Notes: generated by a model not told the origin, from the letters alone. A stretch of 64,000 nt of DNA from QIJE01 sp048541835 (GCF_048541835.1 NZ_JBLEOY010000002.1:533978-597977); one strand, 5' to 3'. Shown: positions 25,470-33,966, numbered from the stretch's first letter. A program made the numbers and translations.

Positions 25470-26147
25470 ATGATATTTAAAAACAGAAGGGAAGCCGGAA
25501 GGCTTTTAGGAAAAGAGTTATCGGAAAGACTGTTTAAAAATGGATATGATGTGGAAAAGGCCGTTGTTATAGGTTTGTTGCGCGGAGGGGTGCCCGTCGC
25601 CTATGAGGTTGCCACCGCGTTAAAGGTACCCCTTGACGTCGCCATAGTAAAAAAGATAGGGGCTCCGAATCAGGAAGAGTTAGCGATAGGGGCAGTAGTG
25701 GACGGTAAAACCCCTAAAATTTATCTTAATCAAACATTGTTGTCTAATATAGGCGTATCCGATGGGTATATAAACAGAATTAAGGAGATTAAACTTGGAG
25801 AGATACGGGAGAAAGAAAAGTTTTATAGGAGCGAAAGAAAAAGGATAGATGTTTACGGTAAAATCGTGATAGTAGTAGACGACGGCATTGCGACAGGGGC
25901 ATCAATAGCGGTTGTCGTAGGGGCGTTAAAGGAAGAAAAACCTGAAAAGATTATCATTGCCGTTCCAGTAGCTTCCGCCTATACTCTGAAGGAATTAGAG
26001 GGGGCAGTGGATGATGTCGTAGTTTTGAGTGCGCCGGAAGAGTTTCATACAGTTGGAGAGTTTTATTCGGATTTTAGTCAAACCGATGATGGCGAAGTAA
26101 TAACACTTCTTAAAAAAGCCGAATTAAACAGGGTCGTTTCCGATTAA
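25470..26147 (+). CDS. Phosphoribosyltransferase-domain protein
   Basis: This 225-residue protein begins FKNRREAGRLLGKEL and has GLLRGGVPVAYEVA near 34-48 and the PRPP-binding loop VVVDDGIATGAS near 134-145, typical of the stand-alone type I phosphoribosyltransferases (COG1926-like). The LRGGVPVA and KKIGAP segments fit that branch. The substrate of this branch is unknown; erythromycin-esterase-linked and stress-related contexts exist in other genomes. It starts at ATG 25470 after AAAAGG and appears to be a single-gene unit. Confidence 0.85.
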   Translation: MIFKNRREAGRLLGKELSERLFKNGYDVEKAVVIGLLRGGVPVAYEVATALKVPLDVAIVKKIGAPNQEELAIGAVVDGKTPKIYLNQTLLSNIGVSDGYINRIKEIKLGEIREKEKFYRSERKRIDVYGKIVIVVDDGIATGASIAVVVGALKEEKPEKIIIAVPVASAYTLKELEGAVDDVVVLSAPEEFHTVGEFYSDFSQTDDGEVITLLKKAELNRVVSD

Positions 26148-26188
26148 GAAAAGCGCGGTAAATATAACATGTAATTTTTAAAGATATT

Positions 26189-26202
26189 TTGATTTAAGTC
26201 AA
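26189..26202. promoter_or_regulatory. CRP/FNR-type binding-site candidate before the MIP18 gene
   Basis: TTGAT-TTAA-GTCAA differs from the FNR/DNR consensus TTGAT-N4-ATCAA at one position. A -10-like TATACT lies at 26233-26238, giving a site about 49 bases upstream of the predicted start, not the usual -41.5, so support is moderate at best. Confidence 0.35.
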
Positions 26203-26284
26203 TTCAATTTAGTTGAAAACCTGATAAACTTTTATACTATAAAGAACTTTAAATAGTTAATTTTATATAATAATGGAGTTTATC

Positions 26285-26593
26285 ATGAAGACAATAAACG
26301 AAAACGATATACTGAAAAAATTAAAAGGGGTAATCGATCCGGAGCTTGGAATAGACATAATAGATTTAGGACTCGTATATAAGATAAATTCCGATGAAGA
26401 TGGGAATATTGTTTTAGATATGACCTTAACTGCAAAGGCTTGTCCAATCGGGAATGTCATAAAGTATGAGGTAGAAGAGGTGTTAAAAAGTATTTCCGGT
26501 GTTAAGGGTGTCACCGTAAATATCGTTTGGGAGCCCGAATGGAATCGTTCTATGATAAAAACAGATGCATTAAAGAGACTAAAATCACATTAA
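26285..26593 (+). CDS. MIP18/DUF59-family iron-sulfur assembly factor
   Basis: This 102-residue protein is of the DUF59 (MIP18, PaaD/SufT-like) family: VIDPELGIDIIDLGLVYKI at about residues 12-30, MTLTAKACP with the conserved Cys near 53, and the C-terminal VNIVWEPEW. Members help mature Fe-S proteins. GGAG lies six bases before ATG 26285, making this start better than the ATG at 26273. It is followed 59 bases later by a heme-copper-oxidase-like membrane protein, an arrangement consistent with nitrosative or oxidative-stress repair. Confidence 0.9.
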   Translation: MKTINENDILKKLKGVIDPELGIDIIDLGLVYKINSDEDGNIVLDMTLTAKACPIGNVIKYEVEEVLKSISGVKGVTVNIVWEPEWNRSMIKTDALKRLKSH

Positions 26594-26652
26594 CTTCGCC
26601 TCGCGTTTTAACCTGAGGCTTTGCAGTTAAAAATAATAGGGGTAATCAATAT

Positions 26653-27891
26653 ATGAATGCAACGGACAGCTCTATAAATATAGCATTAAGACACATCAAG
26701 ACGGCGCTTATATTTTTGCCGATTTTTTTTATCGTAATGTTTTTAGATTCAAAAAGTTTTAACGTATATTTTTTTATGAACACGAATATTATCGCTTTAA
26801 CCCATATATTTACCCTCGGGTTTTTGATGATGGTAATCATAGGCGCTTCATATATGCTTTTACCGGTGGCGTTAGGCGTAAAAATAGCATATGAAAAGCT
26901 TTTTTTCCCGGTTTATTATGTTTTTGTAATATCTTTACTGCTGTTTATCGTGGGAATGTATTATTTTATTCCCATTCTAATTGCTTCCGGCGGAATCCTT
27001 TTGTTTATATCCGTCTTGGCGTATGACCTGAATATGTTATTAAGTTTAAAAAAGGTAAAAAAATGGGATTATACCGCTATAGGGATTGCCTTTGCCTATT
27101 CCTATCTTTTTATCGGTCTGTCCGTAGGATTATATTTAGCTTTATCGTTTTATTTTAAAACGGGTTTCGATATTTATGGAATATTAAAAGACCATGTTTA
27201 CCTTATGTTTGTCGGTTTTGTGGTTATGCTTTTTATAGCTATTTCATATAGGCTTCTTCCTATGTTTTATATGACTAAAAGCCCGGGTAATCTCAGTTGG
27301 AAAACAGATTTGGCAGTTATAAACGGCGGTATAATCTTCTTATTGGTTTCGTCGTTTTTCGGAACGGAAACGGCAGTTTATACTTATTTAAATGATATAG
27401 GGGGCTGGCTTTTAGGTATAGGAACGCTTATGTACTCTTTAATATTTTTTAATTTAATGCTAAAAAGGCTTAAGAAAAAATTTGACGTCACGACCTTTTA
27501 TCTGTTTAGCGGCGCTACATTTTTAATAATTTCAACTATTATCGGATTTTTATTGATAATTATATCGGAAAAGACTGCAAATATTAATTACGGTATATAT
27601 TATTATTTCGGATTTACGGCGTTATTCGGCTTTGCAGGTATGGTTATTATAGGTTTTTTGCATAAAATATTTCCCTTTTTGATAAGCCTTAAGATATTTG
27701 AAAAAGCAAAAAAAGGGGCTTACGGCAAACTTTTTTCTAATATGCAGACAAAATATTTTGAATATTTGATATTCGGGCTTTTTTTATCAGGTATAATTAT
27801 TTGGCTTTTTTATTTGATTAAAATATCTTCCATTATTCTCCTCATTGCCTCCCTATTGCTTTTGCTTCATATATTTTCCATGGAGTGGTAA
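26653..27891 (+). CDS. Polytopic membrane protein resembling heme-copper oxidase subunit I / NnrS
   Basis: This 412-residue protein has about 12 hydrophobic helices and no soluble domain. His residues occur at conserved-looking helix positions: TNIIALTHIFTLGF (H near 50), LKDHVYLMFVGF (H near 180) and IGFLHKIFPF (H near 336). The spacing and GF motifs recall stand-alone CcoN-like/NnrS-type proteins, which bind heme and act in nitric-oxide stress. The full catalytic His set of a terminal oxidase is not evident, so it is probably not an oxidase. Its neighbours (DUF59, DUF2249, hemerythrin) support a role with NO or Fe-S damage. Confidence 0.55.
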   Translation: MNATDSSINIALRHIKTALIFLPIFFIVMFLDSKSFNVYFFMNTNIIALTHIFTLGFLMMVIIGASYMLLPVALGVKIAYEKLFFPVYYVFVISLLLFIVGMYYFIPILIASGGILLFISVLAYDLNMLLSLKKVKKWDYTAIGIAFAYSYLFIGLSVGLYLALSFYFKTGFDIYGILKDHVYLMFVGFVVMLFIAISYRLLPMFYMTKSPGNLSWKTDLAVINGGIIFLLVSSFFGTETAVYTYLNDIGGWLLGIGTLMYSLIFFNLMLKRLKKKFDVTTFYLFSGATFLIISTIIGFLLIIISEKTANINYGIYYYFGFTALFGFAGMVIIGFLHKIFPFLISLKIFEKAKKGAYGKLFSNMQTKYFEYLIFGLFLSGIIIWLFYLIKISSIILLIASLLLLLHIFSMEW

Positions 27892-27914
27892 GGGCGGCAA
27901 TGAGGTTTAAGAAT

Positions 27915-28457
27915 CTATTTCCATATTTTGATGGTATAAAGGTCGTCTCCCTTTTCCTCTGTTAAAAATTTATAGCCGGCGTCCTTTAGCCTCGGGTATA
28001 AATGTATCGGTTTTCTCTCGTGTGTCACGTACAGTGCCTCATCGTCTTTCAGGTTTTCAAGAATTGCAAAAATTTTAAGAAGAGGCTGCGGCGGTTCAAG
28101 TCCCCTTGCGTCCAATTCCGTGATATCTTTTTTATGGGCCAAATTCTTTAAGTCTTCGTCGGTAAATTCATTCTCATCTGCTTCTTCCGAAATCTTAAAG
28201 GATTCTTTTTCCGTTTTATCTCCTCTGAAAAATATTATTCTGAATCCCTCCGGTATTTTTTCCGTAGTATGTTCGAATCCTTTATTTTTTAAAACGGAAT
28301 AAAGGGGAAACGGTTCAAAATCATTTATTAAATCTAAAACCTCGTCATTCTTTAATTGATTAACTGCCGTCATAATCTTTTGAAATGGGTCGGCGCCATT
28401 CTTAATGTCATCTCTTACGTCAAGTTTAACCCTTTTTAAATTGTCCATGCCTTCCAT
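27915..28457 (-). CDS. Protein with tandem DUF2249 (TusA-like) domains
   Basis: About 180 residues form two related domains. The C-terminal one (about 110-178) is a clear DUF2249: ELDARGLEPPQPLLKIFAIL, then LKDDEALYVTHERKPIHLYP. The N-terminal one (about 1-75) has the same pattern, with RVKLDVRDDI and NDEVLDLINDFEPFPLY. DUF2249 has a TusA-like fold but here lacks the persulfide Cys. The start at 28457 follows GAGGA at 9 bases. It is 29 bases downstream of the hemerythrin gene in the same direction, a pairing seen widely near denitrification and NO-stress genes. Confidence 0.85.
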   Translation of the reverse strand: MEGMDNLKRVKLDVRDDIKNGADPFQKIMTAVNQLKNDEVLDLINDFEPFPLYSVLKNKGFEHTTEKIPEGFRIIFFRGDKTEKESFKISEEADENEFTDEDLKNLAHKKDITELDARGLEPPQPLLKIFAILENLKDDEALYVTHERKPIHLYPRLKDAGYKFLTEEKGDDLYTIKIWK

Positions 28458-28486
28458 AATTATCAATCCTCATTTGTTTGTTTTGT

Positions 28487-28981
28487 CTATTTTATTGTGC
28501 GCATCTTTTCCATGATATCGCTCTTTTCGTCTTCGGATAGGTGCATACTCGCCATATTAAATAATATATTTTCTTCTTTATCTATATGTTCCGATAGAAG
28601 CGAAGCAAAGGAATTTCCTGCTCCGATAAGAGTGTTATAGTCTCCGTTAGTCTGATAATCGCCTATTTTCGCCTTGAACTCCGTAGAAAGTTCCCTGCTT
28701 TGTTCATGCTCTATAAGCATAACGTGTATAGGTCCGGTTTCTACCCCCACGTAATTTCCGAGAACCGGAAATAAAGCCTCTTCTTCCTTTCTAAAATGTG
28801 TTTCCAAGTCTTTGTCGATAAAAGAGGTTATTTCGTCAAGCTGGTTTATTAGATTTTTTCTAAGGTTATCCGATGAGCTTGAACCTATTTTTTTTAAATA
28901 TCCGTCAAGATTATTTAAGACCCCTCTGACTGCTTCGTGTTCACTCCTTAAAGACATAATCGGGTCAAGATTTGTATCCAT
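28487..28981 (-). CDS. Hemerythrin HHE-domain protein
   Basis: This 164-residue four-helix protein has iron-ligand motifs in order: LRSEHEAVRGVL (H near 15), DLETHFRKEEEALFP (H62, E66), HVMLIEHEQSRE (about 82-93) and LLSEHIDKEENILF (about 130-143). Such proteins bind a di-iron centre and, as in RIC/YtfE relatives, help to repair Fe-S clusters or bind O2/NO. The ATG at 28981 follows AAAGGAG. It is transcribed with the DUF2249 gene. An inverted repeat lies upstream at 29026-29045. Confidence 0.92.
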   Translation of the reverse strand: MDTNLDPIMSLRSEHEAVRGVLNNLDGYLKKIGSSSSDNLRKNLINQLDEITSFIDKDLETHFRKEEEALFPVLGNYVGVETGPIHVMLIEHEQSRELSTEFKAKIGDYQTNGDYNTLIGAGNSFASLLSEHIDKEENILFNMASMHLSEDEKSDIMEKMRTIK

Positions 28982-29025
28982 AACAAAAACTCCTTTTTAT
29001 TAAAATTTTAAGTTGTTTATCCTGT

Positions 29026-29045
29026 AGATATACCATGATATATCT
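29026..29045. promoter_or_regulatory. Inverted repeat upstream of the hemerythrin gene
   Basis: AGATATA (29026-29032), six bases, TATATCT (29039-29045), 45 bases before the hemerythrin start. It matches no regulator motif that I know; a repressor or activator site is inferred only from its position and symmetry. Confidence 0.4.
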
Positions 29046-29251
29046 GTATTTTCTTAATTTTATCATATAATTATTTTATTGCAATGACAAATATCACAAA
29101 GATATAATATGAAGAAATATCGGCGGAATTTAAAAAATAAAAAAGTAGAAACTGTGGTATAATTTTACTTATAATAAATTTGGTAAATAGATAAGGCGTT
29201 ATAACCAGAACTAATGAGAGTCGTGCGGTTATGCGGCAAGAGGGATAACAA

Positions 29252-29701
29252 ATGGCAGAGATACAGGGTTGCGAGCTTCCGGAAAATTTATACTACGACA
29301 TCGAAAAAGATGTGTGGGCAAAGCCTTTAGACGGCAATATTGTGATGCTCGGCATGACTGATGTGGCTCAAACGCAGGCCGGAAAGATTTTGCACGTAAC
29401 ATTTAAAAAAGTCGGAAGTATAGTTCGAAAAAGGGGTAATACGGCGACTATAGAAAGCGGAAAATGGGTAGGACCGATTCCGTCTCCGGTTTCCGGTGAG
29501 ATAATAGAGGTTAACGAGGTTCTCTTAAAAGACCCTTTGCTCCTAAATATATCTCCATATGAAGATGCATGGGTTAGTAAAGTGAAGGCATCCGATTTAA
29601 GCGAATTGAGCGGTCTTTTAACCGGAAAAGAAGCGGTTGAAAAATACAGAGAGAAAATAATCAAGGATCAAATTCAATGCATGAGGTGTTCAAGCCAGTA
29701 A
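29252..29701 (+). CDS. Lipoyl-carrier protein (GcvH-like, resembling LbpA of sulfur oxidation)
   Basis: This 149-residue single lipoyl domain has the GcvH layout: VWAKPLDGNIVMLGMTDVAQTQAG, then the lipoylated Lys expected at 71 in ESGKWVGPIPSPVSGEI. In glycine-cleavage GcvH this motif is usually ESVKA; the ESGKWVGP form is typical of LbpA carriers of the sHdr sulfur-oxidation pathway. No other glycine-cleavage or hdr genes are in the window. The C-terminus ends IQCMRCSSQ, with a CXXC pair. A thioredoxin-like gene follows in the same direction. The GAGGG ribosome site supports the start. Confidence 0.8.
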   Translation: MAEIQGCELPENLYYDIEKDVWAKPLDGNIVMLGMTDVAQTQAGKILHVTFKKVGSIVRKRGNTATIESGKWVGPIPSPVSGEIIEVNEVLLKDPLLLNISPYEDAWVSKVKASDLSELSGLLTGKEAVEKYREKIIKDQIQCMRCSSQ

Positions 29702-29757
29702 TCAGCTGGATTTGACGAGTAAAATTTGTCAAGATTAAAAAGGGTATATTAGTATAT

Positions 29758-30021
29758 ATGAATGAGAAAAAGCATGATGTTATACTTCTTGTTTCGAAAT
29801 GGTGCTCGGAGTGTGTTCCGGCGGATAATGCGTGGAAAAGGCTGTACGATGAGCGAAAAGATTTTAATTATAGATTATTAGACGTGGCGGATCCTGAGGG
29901 TAGGCGTATCTCAATTGATCTTTATATAAGAAGCGTTCCGTCCACGATTATTGATGGAAAACTCTCCTATGTCGGAATTCTCACCAAGGAAGAAGCCGAA
30001 GAATTATTGGATATGCCGTAA
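29758..30021 (+). CDS. Small thioredoxin-fold protein with CXXC
   Basis: An 87-residue protein with the redox pair in SKWCSEC (Cys16, Cys19) at the end of the first strand, DPEGRRISIDLYIRSVPSTIIDG with the cis-Pro (SVPST) near residue 61, and a C-terminal helix. It is the size of a glutaredoxin/minimal thioredoxin and has no signal peptide. It may keep thiols reduced for, or transfer sulfur with, the lipoyl carrier encoded 56 bases upstream; that link is inferred. Confidence 0.75.
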   Translation: MNEKKHDVILLVSKWCSECVPADNAWKRLYDERKDFNYRLLDVADPEGRRISIDLYIRSVPSTIIDGKLSYVGILTKEEAEELLDMP

Positions 30022-30357
30022 AAGACTATAAGAAGTCAGGTTTTAAACATTAGCTTTTACGGGAGGATTACCGATAATTATATAACCTGCAAATGCAACC
30101 GGCATATACAATACAATAAATCAGATACATATAGTGCTAAAAAAAGAATATCGGCGATAAGTCAAAAGTTGACTGGGGGGGGTGCGTTTATGCGATATTC
30201 ATATGATTATTAATATATCTCAATTATCATATGTTTTTATTTAAAATAGTTAAAATTTGTAATTGATTTATTTATTCTAATATGTTAAAAAATATTAAGG
30301 CGTTAATTCATATGAATTAATTTCAAAAAATTACGAAAAAACGTGGAGGAAATGGCT
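30022..30357. other. Intergenic regulatory-looking stretch before the DUF302-like gene
   Basis: No gene is seen. It holds an inverted repeat GTCAA-AAG-TTGAC (30161-30173), a run of eight G (30175-30182) and, near the gene, the palindrome listed separately. The last bases carry GGAGG (30345-30349), eight bases before the chosen ATG at 30358. Confidence 0.45.
30303..30320. promoter_or_regulatory. Perfect 18-bp palindrome before the DUF302-like gene
   Basis: TTAATTCAT followed by its exact complement ATGAATTAA. The core TTCATATGAA merges the half sites TTCATAT and ATATGAA seen at arsB and arsR, in a tighter arrangement. A -10-like TAATAT lies at 30278-30283. It may be an operator, possibly for the same or a related repressor. 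Confidence 0.45.
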
Positions 30358-31353
30358 ATGAAGCAAACAAGATTAAAATTTTTATCATTATTTGTTTTAG
30401 GTTTCTTGCTGACATTCTTGATGGCGGGCAATGTATTCGCGGAAACTTACGGTGTATTTACCCAGATATCCGTTAACGTTCCCGGAAATGTTTCATCCGT
30501 AGTAAAAAAGGTTAAATCGGTCCTTAACAATAAAGATTGGAAGGTGATAGGCACTTTCAATACCGCACTTCCTAAAAACGATACTTATATTTCAACCGTA
30601 GTCGTTGCTGCAAACGCGGCTTATAATAAACACATGGTTGATAACGGCAATTATCCATTAGGTGCTTTCGGATTGCCCTTAAAGGTGGCGGTTTATACGA
30701 CCCCTAATCATGGAATAGTCGTCAGCATGATTAATTTGCCTGCCGTAGCAAGGACTTTTTCCGGAAACTCTTATGTAAAATATGCAGTTAAGGCAAGTAA
30801 CGGTTTAAGACATGCGATAAGAAAAGCGGTCGGCGGGACGCCTTCCGACCTCCAGTATGGTCCAATGCGGAGCGGAAGATTTCCCGGAGGAATAGGCGGA
30901 GGTTCTTTTCCCGGAAGCGTAGTCAATATTTCTAATCATCCCGAAAGCGCCGATGTAAACCTTAAAAGCATAACTAAGTTGGTACTAAAGGGTATTGAGC
31001 ATAATAAAGGAAAATGGCAATTAATCTATAAAATAGAAAAACCCTCTATGGGATTCATAGAACTTGGCGTTACGAGAAATTCCACCGAGCGGCAGTCTAT
31101 AGGGGTTGATAGCGGCGTAAGGGCAACGTCCCAATATAAATATCCGGGGATAGATCATAGCCCTGCTTTCCCTATAATAATACTTATTCATAAGAGCGGA
31201 AAACATATTAATGTTTCGATACTTGGAGAAATGTGGAGGATGAAGTATTATTTTGCCGATGCCGGATGGTGGGCATTTATGACGCATATGGGAATGCCCG
31301 GTTCAATTCAAGGTTCATTAAAACAGATGATTCTAAGCGGGTTGGCACACTAA
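30358..31353 (+). CDS. Secreted DUF302-like protein of unknown function
   Basis: This 331-residue protein has a clear signal peptide (about 1-29, ending NVFAE). The mature part begins TYGVFTQISVNVPGNVSSVV and contains PLGAFGLPLKVAVYT and GIVVSMINLPAVART near 95-130, reminiscent of the DUF302 core. A Gly/Pro-rich linker (about 172-190) leads to a second domain with a similar opening (DVNLKSITKLVLKGI) that may be a diverged repeat. GGAGG lies eight bases before ATG 30358, which is better than the alternative starts at 30343 and 30352. It would act in the periplasm. Function unknown; the operator-like palindrome hints at stress induction. Confidence 0.7.
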   Translation: MKQTRLKFLSLFVLGFLLTFLMAGNVFAETYGVFTQISVNVPGNVSSVVKKVKSVLNNKDWKVIGTFNTALPKNDTYISTVVVAANAAYNKHMVDNGNYPLGAFGLPLKVAVYTTPNHGIVVSMINLPAVARTFSGNSYVKYAVKASNGLRHAIRKAVGGTPSDLQYGPMRSGRFPGGIGGGSFPGSVVNISNHPESADVNLKSITKLVLKGIEHNKGKWQLIYKIEKPSMGFIELGVTRNSTERQSIGVDSGVRATSQYKYPGIDHSPAFPIIILIHKSGKHINVSILGEMWRMKYYFADAGWWAFMTHMGMPGSIQGSLKQMILSGLAH

Positions 31354-31374
31354 TTGCTTTTCTTGTAAAATATT

Positions 31375-31428
31375 AAAAGCATCCGATTAAATTTTCGTAT
31401 TCTACGGAAAAAAATCGGATGCTTTTTT
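31375..31428. terminator. Bidirectional terminator between the DUF302-like gene and nrdJ
   Basis: A perfect 14-bp stem (AAAAGCATCCGATT at 31375-31388 with its complement at 31413-31426) encloses a smaller hairpin and ends with a T-run. With A on the left arm it works in both directions between convergent genes. Confidence 0.88.
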
Positions 31429-31431
31429 ACA

Positions 31432-33870
31432 TCATCCGCAATCGGAGTATCCGCAATCAAGGCATATCGTACAACCTTCCGCACGTTTTAAATTAGGGCC
31501 CCCGCATGAAGGACAAGCTCCTCTTTCTTGAATGGCATGGGTATGAGTGTCGTTATTCAATTCAATATGGTCTTGTTCGGATAGACTCTTCTCAAGGGCT
31601 TTTCCTATAGCATCGGCGCACGAATATATTATGTTAGCGCCAAAACCGTAAGGGATATTGCATCTTATTCCTTTTAACTGGTTAATTATTTCTTTAGTGT
31701 CTATCCCCGACCTTAGAGCCAAACTTACCATTCTGCCGGTCGATTCCGTTTGCGATTGAGCACATCCTCCGGATTTGCCTATTGAGTTAAATATTTCAAA
31801 GGGGTTTCCATTTTCGTCATAATTTATCGTTACATATAATGGTCCGCAACCCGTCGTCGTTTTAATGGTAACCCCGCGTATCATATCCGGTCTCTCTCTT
31901 GGCTCTATCTGCCTGCCGCTTTTTTTATCGGAAACAACCTGCTTTATATTATTTGCAGAATCGGATATCGGCGAACCGCAAGCAGGGCATGTTTGCTCGT
32001 TATCGGAGCTTTTATCTGTCGCCTTGCCGATCGTTAAGACCTGTTGTTCTCTTGAGCCGTCTCTGTAAACGGTTATGCCTTTTAAGTTTAGTTTATACGC
32101 AAGCATATAAACTTCCTTAATATCCTCTTTTTTTGCCGAGTTAGGAAAATTTACGGTTTTACTGACGGCATTGTCCGTAAACTTTTGAAATGCAACCTGA
32201 GTCATAACATGCCATTCCGGTGCAATGTCATGGGAAGTTATGAATATTTTGCTCAGATATTCATGGACATCCTTGGGTAGCAAGTCTGCCGGTCCCTCTT
32301 CGTAAGATTTTCCTATATTACCGTTTTCAACGATAAAATCAATTAATTCAGCCGAATATAATCCTGTATCTTCCAAAAAGTTCTTAAGGTTTTTGTCTAT
32401 TTCTATTAAGGTTTGATTATCTAAGACATGTCTCTCATAAGCTAAGGCAAATAAGGGTTCTATCCCGCTTGAAGCGCCGGCTATGATGCTTATGGTTCCG
32501 GTAGGGGCGATAGTCGTTGTCGTTCCGTTTCTCATTGCACTGAAACCTCTTTCTTTCCAGAGTGAGCCTTCAAAATTCGCAAAACTACCCCTTGATATTC
32601 CTAATTCCTCTGATTTTAATTTAGATTCTTCGTCTATAAAACTCATTATTTTTTCTGCTATTTTAAGCGCCAATTTGCTGTTATACGGTATTCCTAATTT
32701 TAAAAGCATGTCGGCATAACCCATAATTCCAAGCCCTATCTTTCTATTAGAGAGCGTCATTTGCTCAATTTTCTTCAGAGGGTAATGATTTTTATCTATT
32801 ACATTGTCCAAGAAATGAACTGCCGTATGAACCGTTTTTTTAAGCGTATCGAAATCGATAAGTTCGAGATAGTATGATAAAATTTCTTCCGGCTTTTTTT
32901 CGAGTCTTTCTATCGCCTCTTTGAAATTAAACCCATTATTTTTTTCTTTAATAAATTTTCCCAAATTGATTGAGCCTAAATTACAGGCTTCGTACCCAAG
33001 CAAGGGTTGCTCTCCGCATGGATTAGTCGCTTCTATTTTTCCGGCTTTCGGTATGGGATTAAGTTTATTTATTCTATCGATAAAAATAATTCCGGGTTCC
33101 CCGCTTGACCATGCCATTTCTACGATTGTATCAAAAACCTCTTTGGCATTCAGATATTTTACTATCTTGTTATTTCGCGGGTTTATTAAGGGATAATCCT
33201 CGTTTTTCAAGGCATGTCCTATAAAATCCTCGGTTATAGCAACGGAAATATTGAAATTGTTAAGCCTCGCGGTATCTTTCTTAGATGTTATAAAATCCAT
33301 TATGTCCGGATGGTCCACCCTTAAAATACCCATGTTGGCGCCCCTCCTTGTTCCGCCCTGTTTTATTGCTTCCGTTGCGCTGTTAAAAACCTGCATAAAG
33401 GAAACAGGTCCGCTTGATACGCCTTTAGTAGAATGCACAACATCGTTTCTCGGTCTCAAATTAGAAAAAGAAAATCCGGTTCCGCCGCCACTCTGGTGAA
33501 TTAGGGCCGTATTTTTTATCGTTTCAAATATTGATTCCATGGAATCTTCTATGGGAATAACGAAACAGGCGGAAAGCTGTTGCAATGATCTGCCCGCATT
33601 CATTAAAGTAGGAGAATTGGGCAGAAAACGGAGATTTAACATCTCCTCCAAAAATTTTTCTGCCGTTATTTGTGTATCTTTTTCTGTTCTTCCGTAACTT
33701 AAATCTGCTTCCGAAATATTCTTAGCAACCCTTTTGAATAGTTCGGTTACGGTTTCGATAATTTCACCTTTTTCATTTTTAGCAAGGTATCTTTTCTTTA
33801 AAACCGTTATTGCATTTTTGGAAAACTCTCCCGTAAATTTATCTTTAAGTTTATCCGCTTTATTTTTCAT
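31432..33870 (-). CDS. nrdJ: Vitamin B12-dependent (class II) ribonucleoside-diphosphate reductase
   Basis: This 812-residue enzyme makes deoxyribonucleotides using adenosylcobalamin. The RNR core shows LRFLPNSPTLMNAGR, ATNPCGEQPLLGYEACNLG (about 281-299) and RNGTTTTIAPTGTISIIAG. It is followed by a TSCPD-type domain (about 665-770, RPDMIRGVTIKTTTGCG...GGCAQSQTESTGR) and a C-terminal zinc ribbon with CPSCGG and CTICLDCGYSDCG, whose last cysteines probably re-reduce the active site. GGGAGG lies five bases before ATG 33870. The upstream promoter overlaps NrdR-box-like repeats. It works with or without O2, which suits a facultative or anaerobic host. Confidence 0.96.
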   Translation of the reverse strand: MKNKADKLKDKFTGEFSKNAITVLKKRYLAKNEKGEIIETVTELFKRVAKNISEADLSYGRTEKDTQITAEKFLEEMLNLRFLPNSPTLMNAGRSLQQLSACFVIPIEDSMESIFETIKNTALIHQSGGGTGFSFSNLRPRNDVVHSTKGVSSGPVSFMQVFNSATEAIKQGGTRRGANMGILRVDHPDIMDFITSKKDTARLNNFNISVAITEDFIGHALKNEDYPLINPRNNKIVKYLNAKEVFDTIVEMAWSSGEPGIIFIDRINKLNPIPKAGKIEATNPCGEQPLLGYEACNLGSINLGKFIKEKNNGFNFKEAIERLEKKPEEILSYYLELIDFDTLKKTVHTAVHFLDNVIDKNHYPLKKIEQMTLSNRKIGLGIMGYADMLLKLGIPYNSKLALKIAEKIMSFIDEESKLKSEELGISRGSFANFEGSLWKERGFSAMRNGTTTTIAPTGTISIIAGASSGIEPLFALAYERHVLDNQTLIEIDKNLKNFLEDTGLYSAELIDFIVENGNIGKSYEEGPADLLPKDVHEYLSKIFITSHDIAPEWHVMTQVAFQKFTDNAVSKTVNFPNSAKKEDIKEVYMLAYKLNLKGITVYRDGSREQQVLTIGKATDKSSDNEQTCPACGSPISDSANNIKQVVSDKKSGRQIEPRERPDMIRGVTIKTTTGCGPLYVTINYDENGNPFEIFNSIGKSGGCAQSQTESTGRMVSLALRSGIDTKEIINQLKGIRCNIPYGFGANIIYSCADAIGKALEKSLSEQDHIELNNDTHTHAIQERGACPSCGGPNLKRAEGCTICLDCGYSDCG

Positions 33871-33920
33871 ATCTGCCTCCCGGTATCTTTTTATGTTTTA
33901 CGATAATAATTTTAAATTAC

Positions 33921-33966
33921 ACACAATATGTAGGTGTCATTCATATTTATATACAATATATTGCAA
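33921..33966. promoter_or_regulatory. Tandem NrdR-box-like repeats upstream of nrdJ
   Basis: ACACAATATGTAGGTGT (33921-33937) and ATACAATATATTGCAA (33951-33966) share the ACAATAT core 30 bases apart, close to three helical turns, as in known NrdR-controlled promoters. The first differs from the 16-bp consensus by one extra base. The second covers the predicted -10. No nrdR gene is in the window. Confidence 0.55.

Noticed and set aside
26653..27891. Terminal oxidase subunit I
   Set aside because: The protein lacks an evident full set of heme and copper His ligands and has no subunit II gene beside it.
29252..29701. Glycine-cleavage H protein (gcvH)
   Set aside because: The motif is ESGKWVGP rather than ESVKA and no gcvT or gcvP lies nearby; described as LbpA-like instead.
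30161..30190. Sigma54 promoter at the G-run before the DUF302-like gene
   Set aside because: The GG and GC elements do not have the needed 10-base spacing.
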